Source: an uncultured Schlesneria sp. (GTDB lineage: Bacteria; Planctomycetota; Planctomycetia; Planctomycetales; Planctomycetaceae). Taken from it: DNA of 44,495 nt. Each line of letters opens with the position of its first letter. The first letter of the stretch is position 1. Position numbers and translations under genes: made by a program. Shown piece by piece: positions 1-8,198 of this stretch. The stretch is from NCBI GenBank assembly GCA_903899985.1, contig CAIULL010000049.1, positions 1-44,495 on the forward strand, in the 5' to 3' direction. The notes below the pieces were generated by a model. It worked only from the letters and a program-made list of their open reading frames with translations. It was not told the DNA's origin and made no database searches.

Positions 1-32
1 CGTGCCACCCCCGTTGGGGAATAAGAAAATGT

Positions 33-71
33 GTTACCCATGTCCCCGAACACCTGTTACCCTTGACCCCG
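33..71. repeat. Imperfect tandem repeat resembling a transposon end
   Basis: Two 16-base units, at 33-48 and 56-71, share 14 of 16 bases (GTTACCC.TG.CCCCG) with a period of 23 bases. Short GTTACCC-type repeats of this kind occur at the ends of IS481-like elements, where they can act as transposase-binding sites. No transposase is visible in the window, so the element, if there is one, would lie to the left of the edge. The rest of 1-259 holds no gene that I can support. Confidence 0.3.
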
Positions 72-259
72 GTCTATTCAGTCCTCGGAGAAGCAGTGTC
101 TTGAGATCGACGTTCGTTGTGTCGCTCGGCATTGCTTGACGTAAGACCGTCAAGCAGTGGCACGGTTTTCAGTGGAATCCACGTCTCGAAAAAAACATGA
201 CGGCGGTGACTCAGGAATCGATTGCGTTGGCATTGAAAAATGGCGAGACCGGCGCAGTC

Positions 260-1120
260 TCAGAAGCCGGGAAGCTGTTCACCGCCGTCGCGAGTGATCA
301 AAGATTGATAGACCTTCGGGTCGATATTATTCGAAATAAACCGCACGGCACCGTCCGACATGAGGACATAAGCGCCTCCGGTGTGCTTACTGCTGGTCCC
401 GTTCGGGTCACCAACTCCTTTGACGGTTGCTGCGTCGATATCCTGCGGCTTCATCCAGGGGATATTGAGTCCACAGCCTTCGACAATCATCAGCGTGTTA
501 GAAGTGCCATCATTGAAATCACGAAGTGGGACACATTTCCCATCACCCAACGCGGTATTGCTGCCGGTGATTGTGACATAAGCTGTACTCGTGCTGCCTG
601 GTGGCGTATGCGAAGGACATCCGTAATTCACCGGTAACGGATTGAGTAAACCAGAATTCAACGGGCTGTCCCAGGCATCATCAAAATGATAGGCGTTATA
701 GCGACCAGCCTCTCCGAGGAATGGCAGGATCGAAACTCGCCAACTCAGTTTTGGCTCCCCCTCAAGGTCATTCAGATGTGCCGCCGGGAATAATTTGAAA
801 GTGTCGTGGTAGTTATGCAGAGCAAGGCCAATCTGCTTGAGATTGCTCTTGCACTGGGTTCGGCGGGCCGCCTCGCGTGCCTGTTGCACTGCAGGCAACA
901 GAATTGCAATCAAAATAAGGATTCCGAAAAACATGACGGCACAAGCGGCGACTGCGATGATGGCAGTCGTCATGCTGCTGGAACTGCCACCTGACTTCGA
1001 GCGTGTCTCACTTGCCGCGACAGGATCGCCAATCTTCCATTGTTTCAGTTTTTCACCACAAAACGGACAAAAGTTATCTTTGGCAGTGACGTTCTCGGCA
1101 CAACTCGGACAAGTCGCCAT
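260..1120 (-). CDS. DUF1559 family pilin-like membrane protein with N-terminal zinc ribbon
   Basis: This 286-residue protein belongs to the large DUF1559 family that is expanded in planctomycetes. It opens with a zinc ribbon made of two CxxC pairs (CPSC near residue 4 and CPFC near 18). A Ser-rich linker and one hydrophobic segment at about residues 51-75 follow, running into the pilin-like stretch AREAARRTQCKSNLKQIGLA. The C-terminal half carries the family's DGTSNT motif and a late SDGAVRFIS motif. The start is well placed, with AAGGGA about 7 bases upstream of the ATG. Family members are thought to be pseudopilin-like surface or secretion proteins, but their function is not established. 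The zinc ribbon suggests a cytoplasmic N-terminus and an external C-terminal domain; that orientation is inference. Confidence 0.92.
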   Translation of the reverse strand: MATCPSCAENVTAKDNFCPFCGEKLKQWKIGDPVAASETRSKSGGSSSSMTTAIIAVAACAVMFFGILILIAILLPAVQQAREAARRTQCKSNLKQIGLALHNYHDTFKLFPAAHLNDLEGEPKLSWRVSILPFLGEAGRYNAYHFDDAWDSPLNSGLLNPLPVNYGCPSHTPPGSTSTAYVTITGSNTALGDGKCVPLRDFNDGTSNTLMIVEGCGLNIPWMKPQDIDAATVKGVGDPNGTSSKHTGGAYVLMSDGAVRFISNNIDPKVYQSLITRDGGEQLPGF

Positions 1121-1218
1121 GGTCAGGTCCCTTTGAGTGAATCCTCAAGCGAAGTGATTGTGACATGATTCGACTGCATTACCCTGTCCGAGTCAAACAT
1201 GAAGGAAGTTTGCGGTTT

Positions 1219-1758
1219 TTACTTTTTCTTCCGGGCCAGTTCAAAAGAATGTGTGCTATCAGACTTGCCCCCTTTGTAGAGGACCCAATCTGCTTTGACG
1301 TGGTCGGCGTCGATGAAGGTGTACGTGACTTGATGCATGTGATCTTCGGTTTCGATTTTGGCGTTTTCTGTTTTCGGACAGACCAAAACAATCTGAGCGG
1401 GATTCGATGTTTTTTCCTCTCGCATCAGTGGCCGGTTCTGCAGCATGCAATAGTGAGTCAGTGCCAGCTTGCCGTCCTCCACATAAAACAGCGTGATCAT
1501 TTCATGATCCGTTCCACCGAAAAGTGTTTCCTGGACGGCGCTTCCCGCCGCAGTCACCTTGTACTGCACTGTGGCTCCATGTTGACCATGCCCGCCCGGT
1601 CCACGAGTCACTTCCCATTCGCCGCCTAGCGATTTGATCCGATCAAAGCTGGACTGTTTCGTCGCCGCTTTGGCATCAGTTTTTTCGTCAGCTCGGCTGA
1701 AAGATCCCCACGCCGTCAGCAAGACAAGCAAAGCCAGACAGATTCGAATGATTTTCAT
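1219..1758 (-). CDS. Small secreted protein, DUF1579/lipocalin-like, function unknown
   Basis: The protein has 179 residues and a clear Sec signal peptide (MKIIRICLALLVLLTAWGSF, cleavage probably near Ala23). The mature part begins with a Lys-rich stretch and then a LGGEWEV motif. Alternating beta-strand-like segments follow, including ITLFYVEDGKLALTHYC and VTYTFIDADHVKADWVLY. This pattern is typical of small beta-barrel proteins that measure 'total weight of evidence' folds such as DUF1579 or lipocalin-like families, but I cannot place it firmly. AAAGGATC lies a good distance upstream of the ATG. It stands alone: the DUF1559 gene is about 100 bases downstream on the same strand, and the ABC operon upstream ends about 185 bases away. 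Confidence 0.8.
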   Translation of the reverse strand: MKIIRICLALLVLLTAWGSFSRADEKTDAKAATKQSSFDRIKSLGGEWEVTRGPGGHGQHGATVQYKVTAAGSAVQETLFGGTDHEMITLFYVEDGKLALTHYCMLQNRPLMREEKTSNPAQIVLVCPKTENAKIETEDHMHQVTYTFIDADHVKADWVLYKGGKSDSTHSFELARKKK

Positions 1759-1942
1759 GATTGATCCTTTGGGTCAAATTGACAGGACTCGCACTTGTGG
1801 TTTGGACTCAAGCGGCCGCGTCATCCTAACCAATCGCGTTCGCCGTGAAACGTGTTTGCTGAGAATTGGAGTTTGACGAAAACCTGGAGTCTTTTGTGTT
1901 GGGGCGAATTGCCATTTCATCGGCGTCGACGCAAAAGCGTTT

Positions 1943-2656
1943 TTAAAGAGCGTTCACAGGCTGTTTGATGCGACCATCCTCCATTTCGATGATCCGGTCT
2001 GCGACGTTCAAGACGCGGTTGTCATGAGTCACCATCAGGATCGCCGAGCCGTGATCGGTTGCCAGCCGCTGCAGAAGCTCGACGACTTCGCGGCCCGAAT
2101 GGCTGTCGAGTGCTGCAGTCGGCTCGTCGGCCAGAACCAGTTGAGGCCGTCCCACAAGAGCCCGTGCAATCGCCACGCGTTGCCGCTGGCCCCCTGACAG
2201 CTTGGCCGGGTAATAGTCCATCCTGTCTTTCAGTCCCACCATTTCGAGAAGCTCAGTCACTCTCTCTCGCGATTCTGTTGCGGTGACTTCCGGATGAAGC
2301 TGCATCGCCATCGCGACGTTGTCTCGTGCCGAGAGAAAATCCAGCAGATTGTGGGCCTGAAAGATAAACCCGATCTGTCGTCGCGTTCTGACCAGATCGG
2401 CGACGTCCGCACTTCGAAAATCTGTCCCCAGAACGGTTAATTCACCGGCTTTCACCTGACGAAGGCCACCGACGAGCGTCAGGATCGTTGTCTTGCCGCT
2501 TCCTGATGGGCCAGTCAGCAGTACGATTTCTCCCGGAAAGACATTGAAAGTGATATCGAAGAGAATCTGCTTGCAAAGTTCTCCCTCACCGAATGAGAAC
2601 GCTAAGTGCTCAACGTTAACGATTGGCTCGGCCGTTCTATTGATTGAATGGAGCAT
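1943..2656 (-). CDS. devA: ABC transporter ATP-binding protein, DevA family
   Basis: This 237-residue ATPase powers the exporter encoded by the same operon. All motifs are present: Walker A GPSGSGKT (49-56), Q-loop Gln100, signature LSGGQRQR (153-160), Walker B LVLADEPT (173-180) and the H-loop His211. The closest families are the LolD/MacB/DevA-type ATPases that pair with FtsX-like permeases. The permease gene ends 12 bases upstream, and AGGTAA precedes the ATG, which fits co-transcription. With the DevB-like adaptor and DevC-like permease it would form a tripartite exporter spanning the envelope. The DevBCA name follows the cyanobacterial heterocyst glycolipid exporter; the substrate here is unknown and need not be a glycolipid. 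Confidence 0.93.
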   Translation of the reverse strand: MLHSINRTAEPIVNVEHLAFSFGEGELCKQILFDITFNVFPGEIVLLTGPSGSGKTTILTLVGGLRQVKAGELTVLGTDFRSADVADLVRTRRQIGFIFQAHNLLDFLSARDNVAMAMQLHPEVTATESRERVTELLEMVGLKDRMDYYPAKLSGGQRQRVAIARALVGRPQLVLADEPTAALDSHSGREVVELLQRLATDHGSAILMVTHDNRVLNVADRIIEMEDGRIKQPVNAL

Positions 2657-2668
2657 GGCTTACCTGTC

Positions 2669-3820
2669 TTAGAAGATATCGGCCGGGTCGGCGGCTCGCA
2701 GTTTTCGCATGGCCATCGCTGCGGAGAAAATACACATCAAGATTGTCAGGCCAAGGACCGACGTCAGTCGGAAAACAGTTAACGCCATGGGGAGCTTGGT
2801 CTCATGTGCGGCAACCTGATAAACGCACCATGAAAGTAGCGTTCCCGGCAGGTAACCCAGCACAGCCAGTATCAGCGATTCCTGGATCACAAGTCGCAAC
2901 AGGTAATTGTCGGTAAAGCCGATTGCTTTAAGGGTTGCGAACTGGGGCAAGTGGGTTGAAACCTCGGTGTAGAGAATCTGATAGACGATCACGAACCCGA
3001 TGAAGAATCCGACCGCCGTCCCCAGTCCAAAGATAAAATTGATCGGTGCACCCGTATCGAGAAAGTGCTTTTCAAAGGCGATGAATTCTGCTTTTGTCAG
3101 GATACGCAAATCAGAGCCACACCAGCGAACAAGTTCGTCGCGGGCTGTGGCGGGATCGACTTCGGGCTTAAGCCTGATCAACCCGAGATCGATGCTGCCG
3201 GGAATTCGGGGGAACAAGCGAAGGAAGTTTGTGTCGGTCAAGAACAGATTTCCATCAACACCCAGAGTCACACCGATTTCGGTGCAGGCGGCGATCGTGA
3301 TCTTCCTCCGATTCACTTCAACGTCGACCCGTTCCCCTTTTGTGAGTGCTTCTGAGACCGGGCCAAATGTTGGTCTTGAGCGTCGATCAAAGAGTCCCAC
3401 ATCGGGTTGCTGCAACTGGTCGACCGCATCCGCGTAACCAGGAATCTGCAACATGTTCTCACCGGGTCCCAGGCCATACACCAGAATCTGACGTTCCGAT
3501 TTGTCCCACGGGTTCTTCCATCGACCCGTTCCCAGATAAATGGGCTGGACATCCGCCACCGCTGGATGAGCGGGTAGCCGATAGAGCATTCGACGGGCGA
3601 ATTGAGTCGGCGTCGCAAACGTTGGTGACTGAGGGCTGAGGACAACCAGGTCAGCTGTCACTCGCTTGGGAACAGCCAGCGATGAGTCATACGCGGCGTT
3701 CAGAAAGCCGAGTTGCACAAGCATCAGCAGCACCGCGACGACGACACCTGCGGTGGCAACGATCAGCTTCATTTTGCTGTGGCTGAGTTGCTTCCAGGCG
3801 ACTTGCCAACTGGATCGCAT
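2669..3820 (-). CDS. devC: ABC transporter permease, DevC/FtsX-like
   Basis: The 383-residue permease has the usual topology of this family: one membrane segment near the N-terminus (about residues 17-40), a large extracytoplasmic domain of some 200 residues, and three membrane segments in the last 130 residues. The C-terminal part contains the FtsX-like stretch FATLKAIGFTDNYLLRLVIQ. I prefer the ATG at 3820 to a TTG 21 bases upstream, because AAGGAACG sits 8 bases before the ATG. The adaptor gene ends 110 bases upstream and the ATPase gene starts 12 bases downstream. It should be the inner-membrane core of the exporter. Confidence 0.9.
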   Translation of the reverse strand: MRSSWQVAWKQLSHSKMKLIVATAGVVVAVLLMLVQLGFLNAAYDSSLAVPKRVTADLVVLSPQSPTFATPTQFARRMLYRLPAHPAVADVQPIYLGTGRWKNPWDKSERQILVYGLGPGENMLQIPGYADAVDQLQQPDVGLFDRRSRPTFGPVSEALTKGERVDVEVNRRKITIAACTEIGVTLGVDGNLFLTDTNFLRLFPRIPGSIDLGLIRLKPEVDPATARDELVRWCGSDLRILTKAEFIAFEKHFLDTGAPINFIFGLGTAVGFFIGFVIVYQILYTEVSTHLPQFATLKAIGFTDNYLLRLVIQESLILAVLGYLPGTLLSWCVYQVAAHETKLPMALTVFRLTSVLGLTILMCIFSAAMAMRKLRAADPADIF

Positions 3821-3930
3821 CACTCGTTCCTTCGCGTTCAAAAACGTACTTTGTCAGTGATTCTGTCGTCGTTCCGCGCGATGAGTCGGCAGTAGCATCG
3901 GCTGCGAATTTGCGATTAAGTGCGGCTGAT

Positions 3931-5043
3931 TCATTTGCCCGCATCTGATGAAATATGACCGTCAAATGTGACTTCACAACGAGCGTTGGAAAAGCCCGAG
4001 ACTCGGCTGCTGTCAGCGCTGTCGAGTCGGACACGTACTTCGACGACACGGGCATCGGTGTCACTGACCGGGTCGTTGTTCAAGACATCTTTTCGTCCGA
4101 CGATCAGACCGATTTCCTCCACCTGGCCAGCGACGGAGATTGTCGATCCCGTCAGCTTTGCCTGTGCCGACTGTCCAATCTGAATTCGCGAGATATCCGC
4201 TTCATAGACTTCTGCGACGACATACATCACATCGATCTGACCAATTTCCATGACCCCTTTATCACTGACCCGCTCCCCTGCCCGGGTGTGGATTCTCAGG
4301 ACATGACCGGCGATCGGCGTCTTGATCAACGTCGCGTCCAGGTCGGCCTTCGCCCTGGCTGCCGTCGCGATCGCGCTCTCAATCTCCTGTTGCTGCAGGT
4401 CGATATCGACCTGACGAACTTCCTGCAGACTTTCGAGAGTCGCTTGAGCCTGTTCATAGTCTTGTTGAGAGCGTTCCACCTGAAGTTGACGCTGTTCGAA
4501 ATCCGATTCAGAGATGGTTCGCGATGCGGCCAGTTTCCGAGACCGCTCGAGTTCGGCTTCGGCATTCTTCAGAACAAAACGGCATCGATTAACCACGGAC
4601 TGCTGCGCAACAATGTCGCCCGGTTTGGCCCCTGCCTTGATCTGCGACAGCTTCGCCTTGGCGACGCGAACTCGCGCTTCTGCTTCATCCAGCGCGCTCT
4701 TACGCCGGTCATGTGTGTCCAGCATTGCAACGACCTGTCCGGCGTGTAGTGCATCCCCTTCTTTGACGGTCAGTTGTTCGATCCGTGAACCCTCAGCAGC
4801 GGTCGGGCTCGACAGCCGAATGACTCGCGATTGTGGCTCTAATCGACCCAGCGCATGGACTTTGGCAGGGATGGTGGGGCCACGAAAGGCCGTTTCCGCC
4901 AAGCGATCGGTTCGATCCGACTGATAGATGGCCAATGCCGTACCGCCGATCACGACAACCAGTACGGCGGCGACCCACAGACATCGTAATTTGAAGCGAG
5001 ATATTGACCGAGTTGATTTGGAATTGAGCTTGATCGGGCTCAT
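3931..5043 (-). CDS. devB: HlyD/DevB-type membrane fusion protein of the ABC exporter
   Basis: This 370-residue adaptor links the inner-membrane transporter to the periplasm or outer envelope. After a short basic N-terminus comes one membrane anchor (about residues 25-45). A first half of the lipoyl-like domain follows (GRLEPQSRVIRLSSPTA). A long Gln/Glu/Ala-rich coiled coil spans about residues 105-220. The second lipoyl half (LIKTPIAGHVLRIHTRAGE) and beta-barrel domain come last, including EVYEADISRIQIGQSAQAKL. Its ATG overlaps the TGA of tetR as ATGA at 5040-5043, so the two are probably translationally coupled. The architecture matches the DevB family. The tool-like order adaptor-permease-ATPase is the same as in cyanobacterial devBCA. 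Confidence 0.9.
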   Translation of the reverse strand: MSPIKLNSKSTRSISRFKLRCLWVAAVLVVVIGGTALAIYQSDRTDRLAETAFRGPTIPAKVHALGRLEPQSRVIRLSSPTAAEGSRIEQLTVKEGDALHAGQVVAMLDTHDRRKSALDEAEARVRVAKAKLSQIKAGAKPGDIVAQQSVVNRCRFVLKNAEAELERSRKLAASRTISESDFEQRQLQVERSQQDYEQAQATLESLQEVRQVDIDLQQQEIESAIATAARAKADLDATLIKTPIAGHVLRIHTRAGERVSDKGVMEIGQIDVMYVVAEVYEADISRIQIGQSAQAKLTGSTISVAGQVEEIGLIVGRKDVLNNDPVSDTDARVVEVRVRLDSADSSRVSGFSNARCEVTFDGHISSDAGK

Positions 5044-5711
5044 TTGGGGCCTCTTTTCTTCGCGACAGCACGCTTGGCAGGACCTTTCGCCGAGCGTTTT
5101 TTCGGCGTGACAGAATCAACTGACTGAAACGTCTTCTCCCGAATGCGGTTGAGTAATTGCTGCCGTAATGGATCAGTCGGTGAAATCAGTCCGAACAGGC
5201 CCCAGACAAATAATCCGTCAAGCGCCATCCATAAAAGCAATTGTTCCAGAGCCTGCGGATCTTCAGCCTGAATCCGATCCCTCATTTGTTTTCCGAACGA
5301 ACGCAGGGGTTCGAGCAGAGTTGGGTTGACCGCCACTGCGGCCAGCAGCGAGGCGTGAAACTTCCCCATGCCGCTCATCGCCAACAACGGGTTCTGCGCC
5401 GTCGCGTCGGCATGTTCTGCGGGGATGACGCAACTATCCACCAATGCCCGAACCCACCGTCCGTTCGGTTGGGGATCAACAGCGACCTTCGCATTCAGTG
5501 TCTGTTCGACATGCAAAGCAAAATGTGTAATCAAACTGCGGACAAGTTCGTCCTTCGAGGCAAAGTGATAGATCAGCCCCCCCTTGCTGACCCCCGCCTC
5601 GCGAGCGACGTTATCGAGAGTCATCGACAGCAGCCCGTCGCGAGAGGCAACACGGATCGCCGCCTCAAGAATAGGCTCACGGGCTGATGCTTCTGGTTTA
5701 CGTTTGGCCAT
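5040..5711 (-). CDS. TetR/AcrR family repressor of the devBCA-like operon
   Basis: The 223-residue regulator begins with a standard TetR helix-turn-helix: ILEAAIRVASRDG, then DNVAREAGVSKGGLIYHF followed by KDEL (about residues 14-57). The C-terminal ligand domain is divergent and ends in a Lys/Arg-rich tail (KKRSAKGPAKRAVAKKRGPK). The ATG at 5711 is preferred over an upstream TTG, since AGGAAG lies about 9 bases before it. It is the first gene of the exporter operon. Two copies of a TetR-like operator lie upstream, one across the predicted promoter, so negative autoregulation with induction by a transported or toxic ligand is likely. That last point is inference from layout. Confidence 0.92.
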   Translation of the reverse strand: MAKRKPEASAREPILEAAIRVASRDGLLSMTLDNVAREAGVSKGGLIYHFASKDELVRSLITHFALHVEQTLNAKVAVDPQPNGRWVRALVDSCVIPAEHADATAQNPLLAMSGMGKFHASLLAAVAVNPTLLEPLRSFGKQMRDRIQAEDPQALEQLLLWMALDGLFVWGLFGLISPTDPLRQQLLNRIREKTFQSVDSVTPKKRSAKGPAKRAVAKKRGPK

Positions 5712-5740
5712 TTGCAACCGCTTCCTTGCCGAGTAAAACA

Positions 5741-5758
5741 AAACCGACTGGATGGTAT
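5741..5758. promoter_or_regulatory. TetR-type operator, copy 2 (at the transcription start)
   Basis: AAACCGACTGGATGGTAT matches copy 1 at 14 of 18 positions in the same orientation and starts exactly 27 bases from it. It is less symmetric (10 of 18 self-complementary positions). It lies at the predicted transcription start, so it could bind a second dimer. Confidence 0.45.
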
Positions 5759-5764
5759 TGTGTT

Positions 5765-5793
5765 ACTATACCAACTGGTCGGTATTTCGGCAA
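5765..5793 (-). promoter_or_regulatory. Predicted sigma70-type promoter of the tetR-devBCA operon
   Basis: Read on the minus strand, a -35 box TTGCCG (5793-5788) and a -10 box TATAGT (5770-5765) are separated by exactly 17 bases. Initiation would fall near 5758, some 45 bases before the preferred start codon of the repressor gene. The TetR-like operator covers the spacer and the -10 box. Confidence 0.6.
5768..5785. promoter_or_regulatory. TetR-type operator, copy 1 (over the promoter)
   Basis: ATACCAACTGGTCGGTAT is an imperfect 18-base palindrome in which 14 of 18 positions are self-complementary. It overlaps the predicted -10 box and spacer, where a bound TetR dimer would block RNA polymerase. 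Sites of the ACCGAC..GTCGGT type are common for TetR-family regulators. Confidence 0.6.
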
Positions 5794-6111
5794 GTGCGAC
5801 ATCAGCAAATCCAGTCTGTCAGGGAATCGGATTCGGAAAAAATTGCGGAATTGTCACTGTGCAGCGGCCATGAGTCGCAACCCCACCGCCCCCGCGGCGG
5901 TGGTTAACGGGCCTTTGCACCAGCCACCATTGATCCACACATCATCAAGGTTTGCAGCGCGGGACGAACGTCGGTCTCACGTTGATCGCGAATGTATCGA
6001 CGTCATGGGAGGCTCGTGGCCTTCTTTTGTTGTGCGACGATCGAAGAGCACTGGGTAACCGACGACGGTCATTCCGTGACAGCCAGAGATCGCGATCGGA
6101 AAACGCACAAA
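5794..6111. other. Intergenic stretch between exporter operon and redoxin gene
   Basis: No gene is supported here. The only structure seen is a GC-rich hairpin at 5883-5903 (8-base stem CCACCGCC/GGCGGTGG, 5-base loop). It has no T-run on either side, so it is a weak terminator candidate for the minus-strand redoxin gene that ends at 6112. Confidence 0.5.
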
Positions 6112-6693
6112 TCACTTAGCTAGTACTTCGAAGACCTGATCGACGTTGTCATACGGTTTGGGTATCGGGCCGACATGAGCCACTTGCCCCTTGCGATCGA
6201 TCAGAAAGACGCCCGAAAGGGGGGTTTCGTTGACAGGGTCGAGTCTCCCCCAGTGCCGATGGATTCGCAGCGTTCCTTCCGGGGATTGTGGATCGACATC
6301 TGAAACAAGTGGAAACGGAAACTCTCCCCCTGCTCGATCCATCGCCGCGCGGTTGACCTGAGGGATCGATGCCGTCACCCCCACCACTTTCACGTCGTAC
6401 GCTTGAAGCTCGGCGAAACGATCTCGCAATTTCAACAAATCTGGATCATTATCGGCACCACGTTCTCCGTCAAAGAAGACGACGATAATGCGGTGTCGAC
6501 CCAGCCAGGCGGCGAGCCTCACGAGGTGGCTGTCCGAATCCAATGCTTCAAATCCCGCCGCAGGGCGCATTGTCTTGGCAGCCTCGACTTGCTCAAGATA
6601 AGTTTGCGGATGGTTATTTGTAATTCGCATGGCACAAACCACGGCGATCAACACGCCCACGGCGAGCACCAATAAAAACCTTTTGTCAATCAT
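6112..6693 (-). CDS. Membrane-anchored redoxin-fold protein lacking the peroxidatic cysteine
   Basis: This 193-residue protein has an N-terminal membrane anchor (about residues 4-24) and an AhpC/TSA-like thioredoxin fold facing outward. Recognisable parts are FEALDSDSHLVRLAAWLG, the strand IIVVFFD, VKVVGVTAS, FPLVSDVD and the late SGVFLIDRKGQVAHVG. In peroxiredoxins the strand VVLFFYP is followed by a TxxC motif; here it reads FFDGERGADNDPDLLKL with no cysteine. The only Cys is inside the membrane anchor. Peroxidase activity by the usual mechanism is therefore not expected. The ATG at 6693 overlaps the TGA of the hydrolase gene (ATGA), so I prefer it to a TTG 12 bases upstream. Function is unknown; a structural or binding role coupled to the hydrolase is possible. 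Confidence 0.8.
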   Translation of the reverse strand: MIDKRFLLVLAVGVLIAVVCAMRITNNHPQTYLEQVEAAKTMRPAAGFEALDSDSHLVRLAAWLGRHRIIVVFFDGERGADNDPDLLKLRDRFAELQAYDVKVVGVTASIPQVNRAAMDRAGGEFPFPLVSDVDPQSPEGTLRIHRHWGRLDPVNETPLSGVFLIDRKGQVAHVGPIPKPYDNVDQVFEVLAK

Positions 6694-7715
6694 GAAATCG
6701 TCCAATCAATCACCTGGCGGTCGAGCCAGGTCGGGCCAGTCGTTGTGACAAACCCCAAATGCCCGCCGTGCCTGGGTGCTCGTAATTCTGTTGTCGGGGA
6801 TAAGAGCGCATTTGCAAAGGGGCCGAAGGGGACGACGGGGTCATCCTGTGCGGCGATAATCAATGTCGGGACCGAGATTCCTGGTAAAAACTGTTTGGCG
6901 CTGCATAGAGAATAATAGTCGGCTGCCGACGCAAAACCACAAACAGGTGCGGTAAAGGTTTCATCAAATTCTCGCATCGAACGAGGGGGTCTGGTAAACC
7001 AGCCCTCAGGGACAACCGCATCAGGTCTGACAAGCTGGCGATGTTGTATATTGCGAAAGCAGGTCTTCGCAAAATAGGCATCGTAAACGCGAGCCCAGCC
7101 GGTGTTGATATATTCGATCGTCTCGGAAAGGTCGATTGGCGGACAGACCGCGACGGCTCGGATGACCCCGTCGATCTTACCCGATTCCCCGAGCAGCTTG
7201 AGTGCAACGTTGCCACCCATGGAAAAGCCGATCAAGCAGACTGGCGATGACGGACAACGGCTTTGCACCTGTGTAATCGCTGCCCGCAGGTCGTCGGATC
7301 GGCCACTATGATAAGGCAGCCGGGCCAGTCGCATGCCTGCTCCGCAACCTCGCCAGTCTAGTCGAAAGGTCCTCACGTTCTGGCGGCATAATTGATTCGC
7401 AATGCGTTGCATGTAGGGGCTGGCGTGTGATCCTGCAAGCCCATGCAGCAGGAGGGCGACCCGATCACCGGGTCTCCAGTTCTCGGGACATTCGTCATGG
7501 TACACCAGCCGATCCCCGTCATCGACATGTACCTCACCTATGCTTGCGACAGCCGATGCCAATCCGCCTCGATCCTCGGTACGGCCAAACAGATACGTAC
7601 CTGCCAACGTCTGGATATGACCGTTTCGAAAAATCCACGGCGGATGAAAGAGATCGCCTGGTTCAGTCAGATTCACGTTTGTCACAGAAGAAGACTCGGA
7701 AGGCGTCGCAGTCAT
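6690..7715 (-). CDS. Alpha/beta hydrolase, YheT-like
   Basis: This 341-residue protein matches the YheT/EMB8 group of alpha/beta hydrolases. It starts with the group's typical HPPWIFRNGHIQTLAG (about 24-39). The oxyanion segment LLLHGLAGSHASPY lies at 88-101 and the nucleophile elbow GFSMGG places Ser165. The acid is Asp291 or Asp292 in AAQDDPVVPF, and the histidine is in RHGGHLGF (His319). These enzymes act on esters, probably medium-chain or lipid-like, but few have been characterised. The ATG at 7715 was chosen because the residues upstream of it lack family similarity; AGAGGA is found about 12 bases before it. The redoxin gene is coupled by a 4-base overlap. Confidence 0.88.
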   Translation of the reverse strand: MTATPSESSSVTNVNLTEPGDLFHPPWIFRNGHIQTLAGTYLFGRTEDRGGLASAVASIGEVHVDDGDRLVYHDECPENWRPGDRVALLLHGLAGSHASPYMQRIANQLCRQNVRTFRLDWRGCGAGMRLARLPYHSGRSDDLRAAITQVQSRCPSSPVCLIGFSMGGNVALKLLGESGKIDGVIRAVAVCPPIDLSETIEYINTGWARVYDAYFAKTCFRNIQHRQLVRPDAVVPEGWFTRPPRSMREFDETFTAPVCGFASAADYYSLCSAKQFLPGISVPTLIIAAQDDPVVPFGPFANALLSPTTELRAPRHGGHLGFVTTTGPTWLDRQVIDWTIS

Positions 7716-8198
7716 AAGCGACTGTAATCCTCTGGGTTGGGTTTTTATCGTGCTTTGATCCTCTCGCGGGAGAATTCGAGGATACACGCTGTAAGTTACC
7801 ACGACGCACCTGTCGAAACAATCTGTCCATTCCAACGATCTCTCTTCTTGAGAGACATCGCCAGACGTTGCTTTGTTCCGTATGGCCATTCAATCTGGAT
7901 GCGGCTGTGCGACGGCGCCAGTCAGGCAGTTTTGATTTTGATTTCAGGTGCGATTTTCATCCGTTCAATTCTCCTGCTGGATGAATTGCGTTTGCCATGG
8001 GGTTTATTGAAGATGAGGTATCATCACGCAGAGAGTGATGGCCGCTTGATCAACTTGAGTCAGATACTGAACTGATTTGCTCTGGCACAAAAAAGTCGCT
8101 TCGCAATTGCCGCCGGATCGGACCCTGAATGGAACCGTATTCATTGGTCTGATGATTTCGACCAACCTGTGCAATAATCCATTCACGAGGACTTCGAG
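7716..8198. other. Divergent intergenic region, no gene seen
   Basis: This separates the minus-strand hydrolase and the plus-strand GGT homologue. Short open frames exist on both strands, but none has a convincing ribosome binding site or recognisable protein. It should hold two divergent promoters; I cannot place them with confidence. Confidence 0.5.

Noticed and set aside
3955-4749. A 264-codon open frame on the plus strand
   Set aside because: It lies wholly antisense to the devB-like gene and shows no domain, signal peptide or ribosome binding site.
6690-7889. Extended N-terminus of the YheT-like hydrolase
   Set aside because: The 58 residues before the ATG at 7715 lack family similarity, and the shorter form matches the usual family start.
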